From positions 806,001 to 870,000 of the forward strand of contig OW818684.1 of assembly GCA_942493135.1 (NCBI GenBank): DNA of 64,000 nucleotides, read 5' to 3'. How positions within the stretch are numbered: position 1 is the first letter of the stretch; each line of letters opens with the position of its first letter. The notes beneath the pieces are model-generated. The model ran no database searches. It was not told the DNA's origin and saw nothing but the letters and a program-made list of their open reading frames with translations. This DNA comes from Planctellipticum sp942493135 (lineage in GTDB: Bacteria > Planctomycetota > Planctomycetia > Planctomycetales > Planctomycetaceae). A program made the translations under genes and the position numbers. This document shows positions 52,676 through 62,072 of the stretch, piece after piece.

Positions 52676-53193
52676 GGTGGGTCCTTCCTGAAGCCGGTCT
52701 AACGGGAGGCAAGTGCGGCGGGAAAATCGGCAGGAGGCTTCGCGCGACCGCAGCCGGCCGACGAACCTATCAACGAGGTCTGATGCAGCATAGCCTGCGG
52801 CGGAACGGGCTGAAAAGTCTAAAGCGATGTCGGGGTCCGAATTTCTGGGCGGGCAGAGCCAAGTGCTGAGTGACAAGTGTCGAGTGAAAGAGCGGATCTG
52901 GAGCTGCGGGTGGAGTTCACCAGTCGTAGACGATGCGAGTTCGTTGAACAGTCCCGGAGTGTTGGTGGAATCGCAGATCGTGGGGATGTTCCTTTGCCCC
53001 TCCGGGGCAATCTTCGCTGTTCAACGACTCCAACCACGGGTTGCGCGACGGTCGGATTTGCCGTCGCCGCTTCACCCGTGGCTACATTCCTGCGCCCCGC
53101 CGGGGCGAAGAGAATTCCATTGCGGCGGAGTTCACATTCGAGAGTGCGCTCAGGCATGGGTCCGTTTACTGGAATGCATCTGGCTTGCGTGAC
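52676..53193. other. Gene-free stretch with a dispersed repeat
   Basis: No gene is supported. It holds the promoter region of the PPC gene at its left and the reversed copy of the CCACGGG...CCCGTGG repeat, with GCCCC/GGGGC hairpins, near 52994-53112. Confidence 0.65.
53033..53086 (-). repeat. Dispersed repeat 'TGTAGCCACGGGTGAA...CAACCCGTGG', copy 2
   Basis: The left end CAACCACGGGTTGCGC and right end CACCCGTGGCTAC match the copy at 24215 in reverse. The middle differs except for a GTCG-rich hairpin. GCCCC/GGGGC hairpins lie on each side. Confidence 0.65.
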
Positions 53194-55350
53194 TTATGCG
53201 CCGTCCACGACTTTTCCGCCGATGATGGTCTGGTCGAATCCGCTGCGGCTGGCTGCGCTGTTGAGGGTTGCGTTGAGGGTGCCGCTCGAATAGCGGCTCC
53301 ACCAGCCGTCGGCTTTTTCCATCGACCATTCGTGGGAGGTGGTGCATTTTTCGAGGCGGACGGCCAGTTCGCGGGCGGTCTGCGGGCGACGGGAGGGGTC
53401 TTTTTCCAGGCAGGAGAGGAGCGCGGCTTCGAGTTCCGGGGTGACGGAGCGACCGAGACGCTCCGAGGGTGGCTCGGGGGCCTGCAGGACGTGCTGGCGG
53501 CAGAGTTCGACGACGCTTTCGCTGCGAAAGACGGGAGTTCCCGTCAGCAGGAAATAGCCGACGGCTCCCACGGCGTAGAGGTCGCCGCGCGCGTCGACGG
53601 AGTCGGGACGCTGGATCGCTTCCGGGGACATGTACAGCGGCGTGCCGGTGAGGCCGCCCGAGGATGACGCCTGGCTTTTGCGGGCTTCGTCGATGGCCTT
53701 CACGAGGCCGAAGTCGAGGACCTTGACGAGATCCGGAACGCCGCCCCGGCGATTGAGCATGATATTCGCGGGTTTGATATCGCGATGGACGAGTCCCAGC
53801 GAATGGGCTTCGAAGAGCGAACCGCAGACCTGGTTCAGAATGGAGATGACCCGGCCTTCTGACTGGGGACCGTAGCGGTCGACCAGGTTCTGCAGGTCGA
53901 TGCCGTCGAGGTATTCCATCGCGTAATAGAACAGGCCTTCTGGCGTCCGGCCGAAATCGTAAATCGCGACGGTGTTGGGGTGATTGAGCTGGCAGGTGAT
54001 CTGGACTTCGCGTTCGAACCGCTTGATCGAGTCCTCGTTCGTCTTGTCGACGTCGAGCATTTTAATAGCGGTCGGACGACGGAGCATGGCGTGGTGCCCC
54101 TTGTAGACGACTCCCATGCCGCCCGAGCCCAGTTTCTGTTCGAGCGAGTACTGGCCGAGTTGTTTGGCCTGCATGGCCGCCTTTTGAGCAGTCCGCTGCA
54201 GGCGGGCAACGATCAGCGTGAAGACAAAGATGGCGATCGCGCTGGCTCCCAGGAGCGAGTACAAGCCCCAGAAGGTCCAGCGGAGGATGTTGAGCGGACG
54301 GTAGGCCTCGGCGGCGTCGATTTCCGTGGCGATGCCGAGGTCGTACTTGGGCAGCCATTGCCAGGCGCCGACGACCGTTACGCCGCGGTAGTCGCGATAG
54401 CCTTCGACGTCGTACCCCGCGTTTCCGGCGATGGCGTCGGTGGCCATTTTTGTGAGGGGCTGTTTGGCCCGGCGGAGTGGCGAGCGTTCCCCCTCGGTGA
54501 TGTCGACCAGGGGATCGCGTAATTGAATGTTGAGGATCGATTTGGTCTCGTCGTCGTCCGCCAGGAGGCCGAGCATTTTCATGTCGTCGTCGAAGCGACT
54601 GTTGGAGACCATCCAGCCGTCGCGATTGAAGGCATACGTTTCGCCGGAGGCGCCGATCTGGGCGAGTTGCAGAATCCGCGTAAAGTCCCGTTGGGGGCGG
54701 ACTTCGAGGGCCAGGGCGGCGACGACGTGAAAGGAGTCGTCCCGGATGGGAGTGCAGAGATACATGACCGGGACCCCGGTCCGGAGTTTGCCGTTTTCGT
54801 CCTTGGTCAGCACGGTGCTAGGGAACGGCGGACAGAGGACCGTTTCCCCCCGCAGCGCCTTGTTGACGTAGGCATCGAACTGCGGAAGTCCCGTGCGGCC
54901 GATCAGTTCGCTGCTGAAGGCCGAGACGACCCGGTGGGCCTGGTCGAACAGGAGATACCCCGAGTAATCGTGTGTGGACATGGCGGGAGCCAGTTCACGG
55001 CGGAGTTGTTTGTGCGACGGGGCCTGGAGGAGCGTTGTTTCGGCGGCCAGCAGTTCGTCGCCGGCCAGCAGAATGGCGGTCTGTCGGATCTCGGTGTCCT
55101 GCGCCAGGGCTTCGGCGTTGGCGAGTTGCTGGTTGATCCACGTTTCCAGGGCGGCCACGTCGACGTCGAGCAGCGTCTGCAGTTGGGAGGAGAGATTGGC
55201 CTTCATGGTCGATTCGACGGCGGCGCGGACGGTGTAGCCGACAGTCGCGAGCCCGACGATGGCGATGACCGGCCAGATCCAGATCTGCTTTTTGAGGAAC
55301 GTCCCCGTGCGCGACATGGAGCGGGACATGGAATGCCCTGCTCGACTCAT
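53194..55350 (-). CDS. Membrane Ser/Thr protein kinase with extracytoplasmic CACHE-like sensor
   Basis: A protein of about 718 residues. An N-terminal membrane segment (IWIWPVIAIVGLATVGYTV) is followed by a sensor region of about 300 residues resembling CACHE/dCache folds (YSGYLLFDQAHRVVSAF, YAFNRDGWMVSNSRF, GAWQWLPKYDLGIATEID), a second membrane segment (FVFTLIVARL), and then a Hanks-type kinase domain: GSGGMGVVYKG near residue 408, the lysine in AIKML, HRDIKPANIML near 520, and DFGLVKA near 544. The ATG at 55350 is used; ATG at 55416 is possible. The C-terminus after the kinase is short. It would respond to an external small molecule. Confidence 0.88.
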   Translation of the reverse strand: MSRAGHSMSRSMSRTGTFLKKQIWIWPVIAIVGLATVGYTVRAAVESTMKANLSSQLQTLLDVDVAALETWINQQLANAEALAQDTEIRQTAILLAGDELLAAETTLLQAPSHKQLRRELAPAMSTHDYSGYLLFDQAHRVVSAFSSELIGRTGLPQFDAYVNKALRGETVLCPPFPSTVLTKDENGKLRTGVPVMYLCTPIRDDSFHVVAALALEVRPQRDFTRILQLAQIGASGETYAFNRDGWMVSNSRFDDDMKMLGLLADDDETKSILNIQLRDPLVDITEGERSPLRRAKQPLTKMATDAIAGNAGYDVEGYRDYRGVTVVGAWQWLPKYDLGIATEIDAAEAYRPLNILRWTFWGLYSLLGASAIAIFVFTLIVARLQRTAQKAAMQAKQLGQYSLEQKLGSGGMGVVYKGHHAMLRRPTAIKMLDVDKTNEDSIKRFEREVQITCQLNHPNTVAIYDFGRTPEGLFYYAMEYLDGIDLQNLVDRYGPQSEGRVISILNQVCGSLFEAHSLGLVHRDIKPANIMLNRRGGVPDLVKVLDFGLVKAIDEARKSQASSSGGLTGTPLYMSPEAIQRPDSVDARGDLYAVGAVGYFLLTGTPVFRSESVVELCRQHVLQAPEPPSERLGRSVTPELEAALLSCLEKDPSRRPQTARELAVRLEKCTTSHEWSMEKADGWWSRYSSGTLNATLNSAASRSGFDQTIIGGKVVDGA

Positions 55351-55847
55351 GCGCTCGAAAGAAGTCACCGTCTTCACAGTCAGCTCCAGCCCGCCCGCGG
55401 GACTGCACAGATGCATCGGCCGTTCCAAACGGCGCAAGTTGTCCCCGTACGTATCCTTGGAACACGGAAGGACCGGACGCAACCCGGATTTGAGACGGGG
55501 GGCTGAAGTTGCCGGAAGGCAACGCAGGGCGTGCGGATGATGCCGGGGAGGGAGGGGCGTTGCGTTTTGGCAACGTCCGGGAGAGTTGCGAATCTCGAAG
55601 GCGAAATGTCGAAAGGAAGAGAAAGAAGAGTTTTACCGCAGAGGCGCGGAGGACGCGGAGAAATGCGGTGAAGAGTGACCACGACTTGCACGAATGGACG
55701 CGAATGAAAAGAGGAGATTGAACCACGGAGGTCACGGAAGACACTGAGGGGAGAAAGACGAATGAGATGAGGTATATCGGGAACGAGGCCGAGTCTGGGA
55801 GCGAGGACGGTGGGGAACGACTTTCTCCGGCGTTCCGCGATCGGCGA
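55351..55847. other. Gene-free stretch with dispersed repeats
   Basis: No gene is supported. It holds the kinase promoter region at the left and a spacer repeat of the CACGAATGGACGCG family at 55689-55752, together with the GTCGAAAGGAAGAG-like motif that recurs near 58200. Confidence 0.6.
55689..55752 (+). repeat. Dispersed spacer repeat, 'CACGAATGGACGCGAATG' family, copy 2
   Basis: CACGAATGGACGCGAATGAA is followed by GAACCACGGAGGTCACGGAA and GACACTGAGG. It matches copies at 58246 and 62190 on the same strand and the reversed copy at 8717. Confidence 0.75.
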
Positions 55848-56708
55848 TCAGCTGTCTTTGCTGGCTGTTCGCTGTTCGCGAGGCCCAAACCGGAGGCGGG
55901 TGAAGGCTTCGGTCTGGGCTTTGATGGCGGGTTCGACGGGGAGGCGTTCCATGCTGCTGGCGCCGTAGAAACCGACGATCCCTTCCGTGTGATCGAGGAT
56001 GTACTGCGCATCTGCCGGGTCGGCGATCGGGCCGCCGTGGCAGAGGACGAGGATTTCCGGGTTTACTTTCCTGGCCGCGTCATGCATCGCCTGGCAGCGT
56101 TTCGCCGATTCTTCGAGCGTGAGGGCGGTCGAGGCGCCGATGGTCCCTTTGGTCGTCAGACCCATGTGAGGGATGAGGATGTCGGCTCCGGCCCGGGCCA
56201 TCGCGGCAGCTTCGTCGGGATTGAAGCAGTAGGGGGTGGTGAGCAGGTCGAGTTCTCGGGCGGCGCGGATCATGTCGACTTCGAGGCCGTAGCCCATGCC
56301 GGTTTCTTCGAGTCCCTGGCGGAACGTGCCGTCGATCAGGCCGACGGTGGGGAAGTTCTGGACGCCGGCGAAACCGGCGGCCTGCACGTCGCGGAGAAAC
56401 CGCGGGATGATGCGGAAGGGGTCGGTGCCGCAGACGCCGGCGAGGATGGGGGTCCTGTCGACGACGGGGAGAACTTCGCGGGCCATGTCCATGACGATGG
56501 CGTTGGCGTCGCCGTAGGGCATCATGCCGGCGAGCGAGCCGCGTCCTGCCATGCGGAAGCGGCCGGAGTTATAGATGACGATCAGGTCGATGCCGCCGGC
56601 CTCTTCGAGCTTGGCGCTGATGCCGGTGCCGGCTCCGCCGCCGATGATGGGCTGGCCGGCGGCGACTTTGGCGCGGAGGCGGTCGAGGATGGACTGGCGG
56701 GTGGGCAT
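55848..56708 (-). CDS. Phosphoenolpyruvate hydrolase family protein (TIM-barrel)
   Basis: A 286-residue protein of the PEP hydrolase / Tm-1-like TIM-barrel family. Family blocks: QPIIGGGAGTGISAKLEEAG, DLIVIYNSGRFRMAGRGSLA, GMMPYGDANAIV, VLPVVDRTPILAGVCGTDPF, GFAGVQNFPTVGLIDGTFRQ and LVLCHGGPIADPADAQYIL. The length fits. Members are cytoplasmic and act on PEP-like substrates; the biochemical role is not well established. It lies between the kinase and the glycosyltransferase remnant on the minus strand and has no close partner. Confidence 0.9.
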   Translation of the reverse strand: MPTRQSILDRLRAKVAAGQPIIGGGAGTGISAKLEEAGGIDLIVIYNSGRFRMAGRGSLAGMMPYGDANAIVMDMAREVLPVVDRTPILAGVCGTDPFRIIPRFLRDVQAAGFAGVQNFPTVGLIDGTFRQGLEETGMGYGLEVDMIRAARELDLLTTPYCFNPDEAAAMARAGADILIPHMGLTTKGTIGASTALTLEESAKRCQAMHDAARKVNPEILVLCHGGPIADPADAQYILDHTEGIVGFYGASSMERLPVEPAIKAQTEAFTRLRFGPREQRTASKDS

Positions 56709-56855
56709 GGAAGAGGGCTCGCAAGGTGCGGTGACGTCTAGAGCCAGTACTGTTGCGGACGAGGGTTAGCGGTGCAACTGAGAGGGATGAGACGAATGAC
56801 TCCGGGCGCTGACGCTTCCGACTCGATTTGGACGGGTGATGCGTCGAGACGCACG

Positions 56856-58107
56856 TTACGTCGGGCAGAGCGTTTCGATGTGTCGGATGGTGTTTGCGAT
56901 TGCGGCGTCGCGGTCAAAGTATCGGGCGATGGTCTGGCAAGCTTCGCGGACTGTGGGGATGTCGAGCAGGAGTTGGAGCTGGTTGGCGACGTTCTGCGTG
57001 GTGAATTTCTTCGGGACCAGTGAGAGGCCGACGCCGAGGCGTTCGATGCGGTGGGCGTTGTCGGGCTGATCATGGGCCAGCGGCATGATGAGCTGCGGGA
57101 CGCCCGAAGCGAGGGCCTGCGACGTTGTGCCGATGCCGCCGTGATGGATCAGGGCGGCGCAGCGGGGCAGCAGGGCCTTCAGGGAGACGTAGTCCTGCTG
57201 GATGACGCCGGCGGGGAGTGGATCGGGAACCTGCTGGCGGAAAGGGGTCAGGAGAATGCCACGACGGCCGAGAGTGGCCAGGGCCTGCGCCGCTGCCACG
57301 AAGTAAGGGCCGGCCTGCGTCATGCCGCTGCCGAAGGTGACGGCCACGGGGGGCGTGCCGGCCGCGAGGAAGATCTGCAGATCGGGCGAGAGGGGTTCCA
57401 CCGTTCCGTCGAAGCGGGGGAAGCCGGTCTGGACGAAGCTGGCAGGCCAGTCGGGAGCGGTGGCATACCATTCGGGGAACAGGCCGATGGTCTTGCCCGT
57501 GCCGTGAATCCAGTGCTTGAGGTAGCGTCGCTGACGGGGGAGGCCGAGGTCTTTGCGGAGCGGGCCGACCGATTTGTTGAGGGCCGGATCGATGATGAAG
57601 TGGTCGGCGATCCAGAAGATGACGCGGACCATCCGGCGGGGGGTGCGGGAGCCGAAGGGCATTCCGGGCAGCAGCGGGGGATCGGTATCGCTGCGGAGTA
57701 ACGATGGCTGCAGATGCAGGACCGCCAGCGGAACGCCGAGCGCTTCGCCGGCGGTGATGGCGCCGAAAGCGAGCGAGCCGGCGACGACGACGAGATCGGG
57801 ATGGGCCAGTTGCTGCTGCCGGACGAGATCGAACTGTTCTCGCACCGCACGGGGCATGAGGTGGTTACCGAGGACGGCGCTGGTGGCGCGGGTCGGGTGC
57901 CAGATGTCGGGATGGTCGAGCAGGTTCAGGTAATCTTCGCGGGTTCCCTGTTCGACGGTTTCGAGCCCGAGCGCCTGAGCTTTGGGGACGAAGTAGCCGT
58001 TGGTGGCGACGGTGACCGAGTGGCCGCGGCGGCTGGAGTTCGGCGGCGAGGCCGAGAAATGGATTGACGTCGCCGGCGCTGCCGAAGGGGATGAGTAAGG
58101 CGTGCAT
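56856..58107 (-). pseudogene. UDP-glycosyltransferase (MGT/sterol type), frameshifted near the start
   Basis: A glycosyltransferase gene of about 415 residues, related to UDP-glucose:sterol and macrolide glycosyltransferases (GT1). The true N-terminus MHALLIPFGSAGDVNPFLGL lies in one frame from the ATG at 58107. From about 58040 the family continues in the next frame (RRGHSVTVATNGYFVPKAQA). One extra base is needed to join them. The rest is intact: VAVTFGSGMTQAGPYFVAAA, LLPRCAALIHHGGIGTTSQA, SGVPQLIMPLAHDQPDNAHR, the donor-binding region. Either a genuine frameshift mutation or a sequencing error. Confidence 0.7.
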
Positions 58108-58245
58108 GACGGGGCGCATCCTGCGGGGTGTGGACACAGGGGATGACACGGAGGGATACAAAGAGTTCGAGGAAATGTCGAATGACGATGGCGGAATGTC
58201 GAAAGACGCCGAGATCCGGAAGAGAAAGGCAGAGACGAGGAACGA

Positions 58246-58326
58246 CCACGAATTTCACGAATGGACGCGAATGAGAATTGAAGAAGTGGAGATTGAACCA
58301 CGGAAGGCACGGAAGTCACGGAGATG
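58246..58326 (+). repeat. Dispersed spacer repeat, 'CACGAATGGACGCGAATG' family, copy 3
   Basis: CACGAATGGACGCGAATGAG, then GAACCACGGAAGGCACGGAA, lie just upstream of the glycosyltransferase gene. Confidence 0.75.
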
Positions 58327-58441
58327 AGTTTGGTGGCGATGGGAGAGGGATTGAGGGGGTGAGTTCAATTCGTTGAGACGGGCGAGGCGGAGCCGCGGAG
58401 GAGGGCGATCTCGGGGGGGAGACTGAGATTGTGAGAAAAGG

Positions 58442-58466
58442 GCACTGGCGGGCGAGCCGTCAGTGG
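58442..58466. repeat. Degenerate stem-loop of the 'GGTGGC' family
   Basis: GCACTGGCGGGCGAGCCGTC followed by AGTGGC is a weaker relative of the GGTGGC stem-loops and lies between the glycosyltransferase and DUF1501 genes. Confidence 0.4.
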
Positions 58467-58621
58467 CACACGTGAGCTGGCGGCACACTTAAGCCCGCTT
58501 GTGCACGCCGACTTGATTGGATGTTGAAGACCGGGGCTTGGCGAAGACGCTCCAGCCCCGGCCACCAGCCGTTTCTGCGCCGGCCACCCGTTGAGCGCGG
58601 GTCGGCCGGGCGTGCCCGGCC

Positions 58622-60016
58622 CTACGCGAGCAGTTCGTGCTGGACTTCGCCGGAGGGGACGACGCGGTTCGGGCGGTGGAGCTGGTCGTAGACTTCGTGC
58701 AACGGGGGGATGCCGAGCGCGTAGTACATTGTCGAGAGGATGTCGCCGGGGATCAGCGGGCTGCTGGCGGGGAAGGCGCCGGTTTCGTCGCTGGTTCCGT
58801 AGATCTGCCCCTGGCGGAAGCCGCCGCCGAAGAGCTGCAGGCTGTAGCAGAAGTTCCAGTGATCCCGGCCGCCGTTGTTGGCGTTGATCCGCGGCGTGCG
58901 GCCGAAGTCCCCGAAGACCGCGACGATGGTCCGGTCGAGGAGGCCGCGTGCGTCGAGGTCGGTGACCAGGCTGCTGCAGGCGGCGTCGAGCTGCGGCAGG
59001 AGGGTGGTTTTGAGGTTCTGAAAATTGCTGCCGTGGGTGTCCCAGGTGGCGTTGGCGTCGGGCGCCCAGGAGACTGTGACGACGCGGGTGCCGGCTTCGA
59101 TCAGCCGCCGGGCCAGCAGCGTGCTCTGGCCGTAGATATTGCGGCCGTAGCGTTCGCGGTCTGCGTCGGATTCCTCGTTGAGCCGGAAGGCCCGTTGCGA
59201 GGCTTCCGAGGTGAGGAGGTCCATGGCGCGGTCCTGCATGGCGGTCATTTCGACCGGTCCGGACTCGCCTTTGCGGAGCGGCAACTGGGAACCGAGCGTC
59301 GAAAACAGTGATCGGCGCTGGGCCAGCCGGGCCGCGGAGACGTCGGTTTCGAGAGTCAGTTCCGGAACCTTGAAGTCGGGCGCATTCGGGTCCTTCAGGA
59401 CGAACAGGGGATCGTACGACCGGCCCATGAAGCCGGCGAAGAATCCCGGCTGCGGCGGGTTGCCGGCCCCTTCCTGCGTGATGTAGGGGAGATGGACGTG
59501 AGACAGAACATTCGGCGGCGTGGGGCGGAGCTTTGCCAGGACCGGTCCCATGTGGGGATGATCGGTGGCGGAGGCGAGGCCACCGACTTCGCCCCGGTCG
59601 ACGCCGGTCAGAGCGGTATAGACCGCGGCCCCGTGCGAGTTGTTCACGCTGTGATGCATCGACCGGACGACGGTCGAGCGGTGGGCGAGCTGCGCCATTC
59701 GCGGCAGATGCTCGCTCATCTGGTAGCCGGGGAGCGAGGTGCTGATCGGCTTGAACTCGCCGCGGATGCCGTCCGGGGCCTGCGGCTTCATGTCCCACAT
59801 GTCGAGATGGCTGGGGCCGCCATCGAGGAACAGCATGATGCAGTTGTCGGCGGTCGCGCGGATGCCGTACTGGCCGGCTCCGTGCTCCGCGGCCAGGAGT
59901 TGCGACAACGACAGCCCGCAACCGGCCGTTCCGAGCATGCCGAGCTGCAGCAGCCGGCGGCGGGAGAGGGGCGGCAGTTGGGGGAGTGACGGTTCCGTTG
60001 TGGAGTGCATCTTCAT
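58622..60016 (-). CDS. DUF1501 family protein, Tat-exported
   Basis: A 464-residue protein of the DUF1501 family, which shares a fold with alkaline phosphatase-type hydrolases. A twin-arginine signal is visible as SRRRLLQLGMLGTAG, so export is folded. Then come ADNCIMLFLDGGPSHLDMWD, MHHSVNNSHGAAVYTALTG, DATDHPHMGPVLAKL-like and DTHGSNFQNLKTTLLPQLDA, FGDFGRTPRINANNGGRDHW (the family core with metal-binding residues). Planctomycetes often pair these with DUF1549/1553 proteins, absent here. The start is one of two ATGs (60016 or 60010); 60073 would extend it without known sequence. Confidence 0.88.
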   Translation of the reverse strand: MKMHSTTEPSLPQLPPLSRRRLLQLGMLGTAGCGLSLSQLLAAEHGAGQYGIRATADNCIMLFLDGGPSHLDMWDMKPQAPDGIRGEFKPISTSLPGYQMSEHLPRMAQLAHRSTVVRSMHHSVNNSHGAAVYTALTGVDRGEVGGLASATDHPHMGPVLAKLRPTPPNVLSHVHLPYITQEGAGNPPQPGFFAGFMGRSYDPLFVLKDPNAPDFKVPELTLETDVSAARLAQRRSLFSTLGSQLPLRKGESGPVEMTAMQDRAMDLLTSEASQRAFRLNEESDADRERYGRNIYGQSTLLARRLIEAGTRVVTVSWAPDANATWDTHGSNFQNLKTTLLPQLDAACSSLVTDLDARGLLDRTIVAVFGDFGRTPRINANNGGRDHWNFCYSLQLFGGGFRQGQIYGTSDETGAFPASSPLIPGDILSTMYYALGIPPLHEVYDQLHRPNRVVPSGEVQHELLA

Positions 60017-60452
60017 CGGCGGGTTGCTCAATCGGTGCGGCGGGAATGTCCGGTCGGTGAGGCGTCGCAACATCGACGGCCGAACGGTGCAATCTTACAC
60101 CTTTGACGCGGCAGTCGACCAGACCACCCATCAACATTTTCTGATCAGACGGTTCCCGCAGACCGTTCGCAGCGATTACGATCCAGCCGATGAACTTTCG
60201 ATGAGATCGGCCGCGGCTCCCTGACGGAGACAGTGTGGCGGGGTTAGACTCGCCGATGAGCGGCTGTTGAGCTGCCGGCAATTGTGGTGGCAGGACGCGG
60301 AAACTCGGGCCGTCACCCAGCGAGGTTGCGAAAGTCCGGGGGCTCGAAGACTCGACCCCGGCCACCCAGGCGGGCCAAGACCAACAAGACAAAACAGAAA
60401 AACAGTGAGCCTCGAAGACTCGACTCACCCTATCAATGTGGAAGAGGTTGTT

Positions 60453-62072
60453 ATGAATCGTCGGACGGGTCTGTCGGTGCTGGCGGGAGTCGGTGCGGTG
60501 CTGCTGGTCTGGGGGGCGGCGGGCATTGCCGCCAATGCCACTCAGAAGGCCAAGGGGATCGTGTTTCACGACGCGAACAACAATCAGAAGTTCGACGCCG
60601 AGGAGAAACCGCTGCCGGGCGTCCGGGTGTCCAATGGTCATCAGATCGTCACCACGGACTCCAACGGCCGGTACGAGCTGCCGATCGATGACGACACGAC
60701 GCTGTTTGTGATCAAGCCGCGCGGCTGGCGGACGCCGCTGAGCGAGCACAATCTGCCGCGGTTCTATTACGTCCACAAGCCGCACGGTTCGCCGACGCTG
60801 AAGCATCCGGGCGTGGCGCCGACCGGGCCGCTGCCGGAATCGGTCGACTTCCCGCTCTATCCGCAGGCGGAGCCGGAGAAGTTCGAGGCGGTGCTGTTCG
60901 GCGACACGCAGCCGCGGGATCAGAAGGAAGTCGACTATATTGCGCACGATGTCGTCGAAAAGCTGATGGGGACGAAGGCGTCGTTCGGCGTGACGCTGGG
61001 GGACATCGTCTTCGATGACCTGGCGATGATGGAGCCACTCAACAAGACGATTGCGCTGCTGGGTATACCCTGGTACAACGTCGCCGGGAATCACGACATC
61101 AATTACGACGCCAAGACCCGCAAGCACGCCAACGAGACGTTCGAGCGGGTTTACGGCCCGTCGTACTACTCGTTCGACTACGGCCCGGTGCACTTCCTGG
61201 TGCTGGACGACATCGCCTGGGAGATCGACGGCAAGACCGGTAAAGGGAGCTATCACGGCGGGCTGGGCGAAGAGCAGATTGCCTTCATCAAGACCGACCT
61301 GGAGCAGATTCCCGCCAATCAGCTGGTCGTGCTGATGATGCATATCCCGCTCAATGAAGTCGACGACCGGCACGGACTGTACCGGCTGATCGAGGAGCGG
61401 CCGTTCTGCATTTCGATCTCCGGGCACACCCACCATCACGAGCACCTGTGGATCACCGACAAGGACGGCTGGAAGGGGCCGAAGCCGCATCACCACATCA
61501 TCAACGTCACCGTCTGTGGAAGCTGGTGGACTGGAGCGCCGGACGAACGCGGCATTCCGCACACGACGATGGCCGACGGCGCCCCGAACGGCTACTCGAT
61601 CATTTCGTTCGACGGGACGGACTATAAACTCGACTTCTTCGCCGCCGGTCGCCCGGCGGATCACCAGATGGAGATCGACGCGCCGGAAGAGATCGCGGTG
61701 GCCCAGGTCGCCGAGACGCCGGTGTTTGTGAACTTCTTCAACGGTTCCGAGAAGTCAAAGGTGGAGTTCCGCGTCGGAGGCGGGCCGTGGCAGGCGATGG
61801 CGCACACGCGGGAGATCGATCCGAAGCTGCAGCGGACGTACGAGCGCGAGGAGGCGATTTTGAATCGGGCGAAGGAGGCGAAGGCCCCCCTGCCCTGGCG
61901 ACCGATGTCGAAGCCGAAAGCGTCGTCGCATCTGTGGAAGGGGCTGCTGCCGGCCGGCGTGGCTGCGGGAACGCACGAGATTGAGGTCCGGGCGACTGAT
62001 GATTTCGGGCGGACGCACATGGACCGGCGGGTGTTGCGGGTGGTTGAGGGGACGCCTGCGGTCACGGAGTAG
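60453..62072 (+). CDS. Calcineurin-like metallophosphoesterase with N- and C-terminal beta domains
   Basis: A 539-residue exported or membrane-anchored enzyme. After an N-terminal hydrophobic segment, an N-terminal beta domain (GIVFHDANNNQKFDAEEKPL, then the DSNGRYELPID segment) precedes the phosphoesterase domain: FGDTQPRDQKEVDY, VTLGDIVFDD, NVAGNHDINYD and ISGHTHHHEHLW, holding the metal ligands. A C-terminal beta domain follows. The layout matches the MetallophosN-Metallophos-MetallophosC family. The ATG at 60453 has AGAGG upstream; the longer frame is non-native. Substrate unknown. Confidence 0.93.
   Translation: MNRRTGLSVLAGVGAVLLVWGAAGIAANATQKAKGIVFHDANNNQKFDAEEKPLPGVRVSNGHQIVTTDSNGRYELPIDDDTTLFVIKPRGWRTPLSEHNLPRFYYVHKPHGSPTLKHPGVAPTGPLPESVDFPLYPQAEPEKFEAVLFGDTQPRDQKEVDYIAHDVVEKLMGTKASFGVTLGDIVFDDLAMMEPLNKTIALLGIPWYNVAGNHDINYDAKTRKHANETFERVYGPSYYSFDYGPVHFLVLDDIAWEIDGKTGKGSYHGGLGEEQIAFIKTDLEQIPANQLVVLMMHIPLNEVDDRHGLYRLIEERPFCISISGHTHHHEHLWITDKDGWKGPKPHHHIINVTVCGSWWTGAPDERGIPHTTMADGAPNGYSIISFDGTDYKLDFFAAGRPADHQMEIDAPEEIAVAQVAETPVFVNFFNGSEKSKVEFRVGGGPWQAMAHTREIDPKLQRTYEREEAILNRAKEAKAPLPWRPMSKPKASSHLWKGLLPAGVAAGTHEIEVRATDDFGRTHMDRRVLRVVEGTPAVTE

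Noticed and set aside
52819..53157. Minus-strand frame of 112 codons with a VATGE-type peptide
   Set aside because: It is the translation of a dispersed intergenic repeat, a known source of spurious ORFs.
58365..61664. Open frame of 1099 codons on the minus strand across the DUF1501 and metallophosphoesterase loci
   Set aside because: It is a shadow of two well-supported genes in another frame or on the other strand; the translation has no domain.
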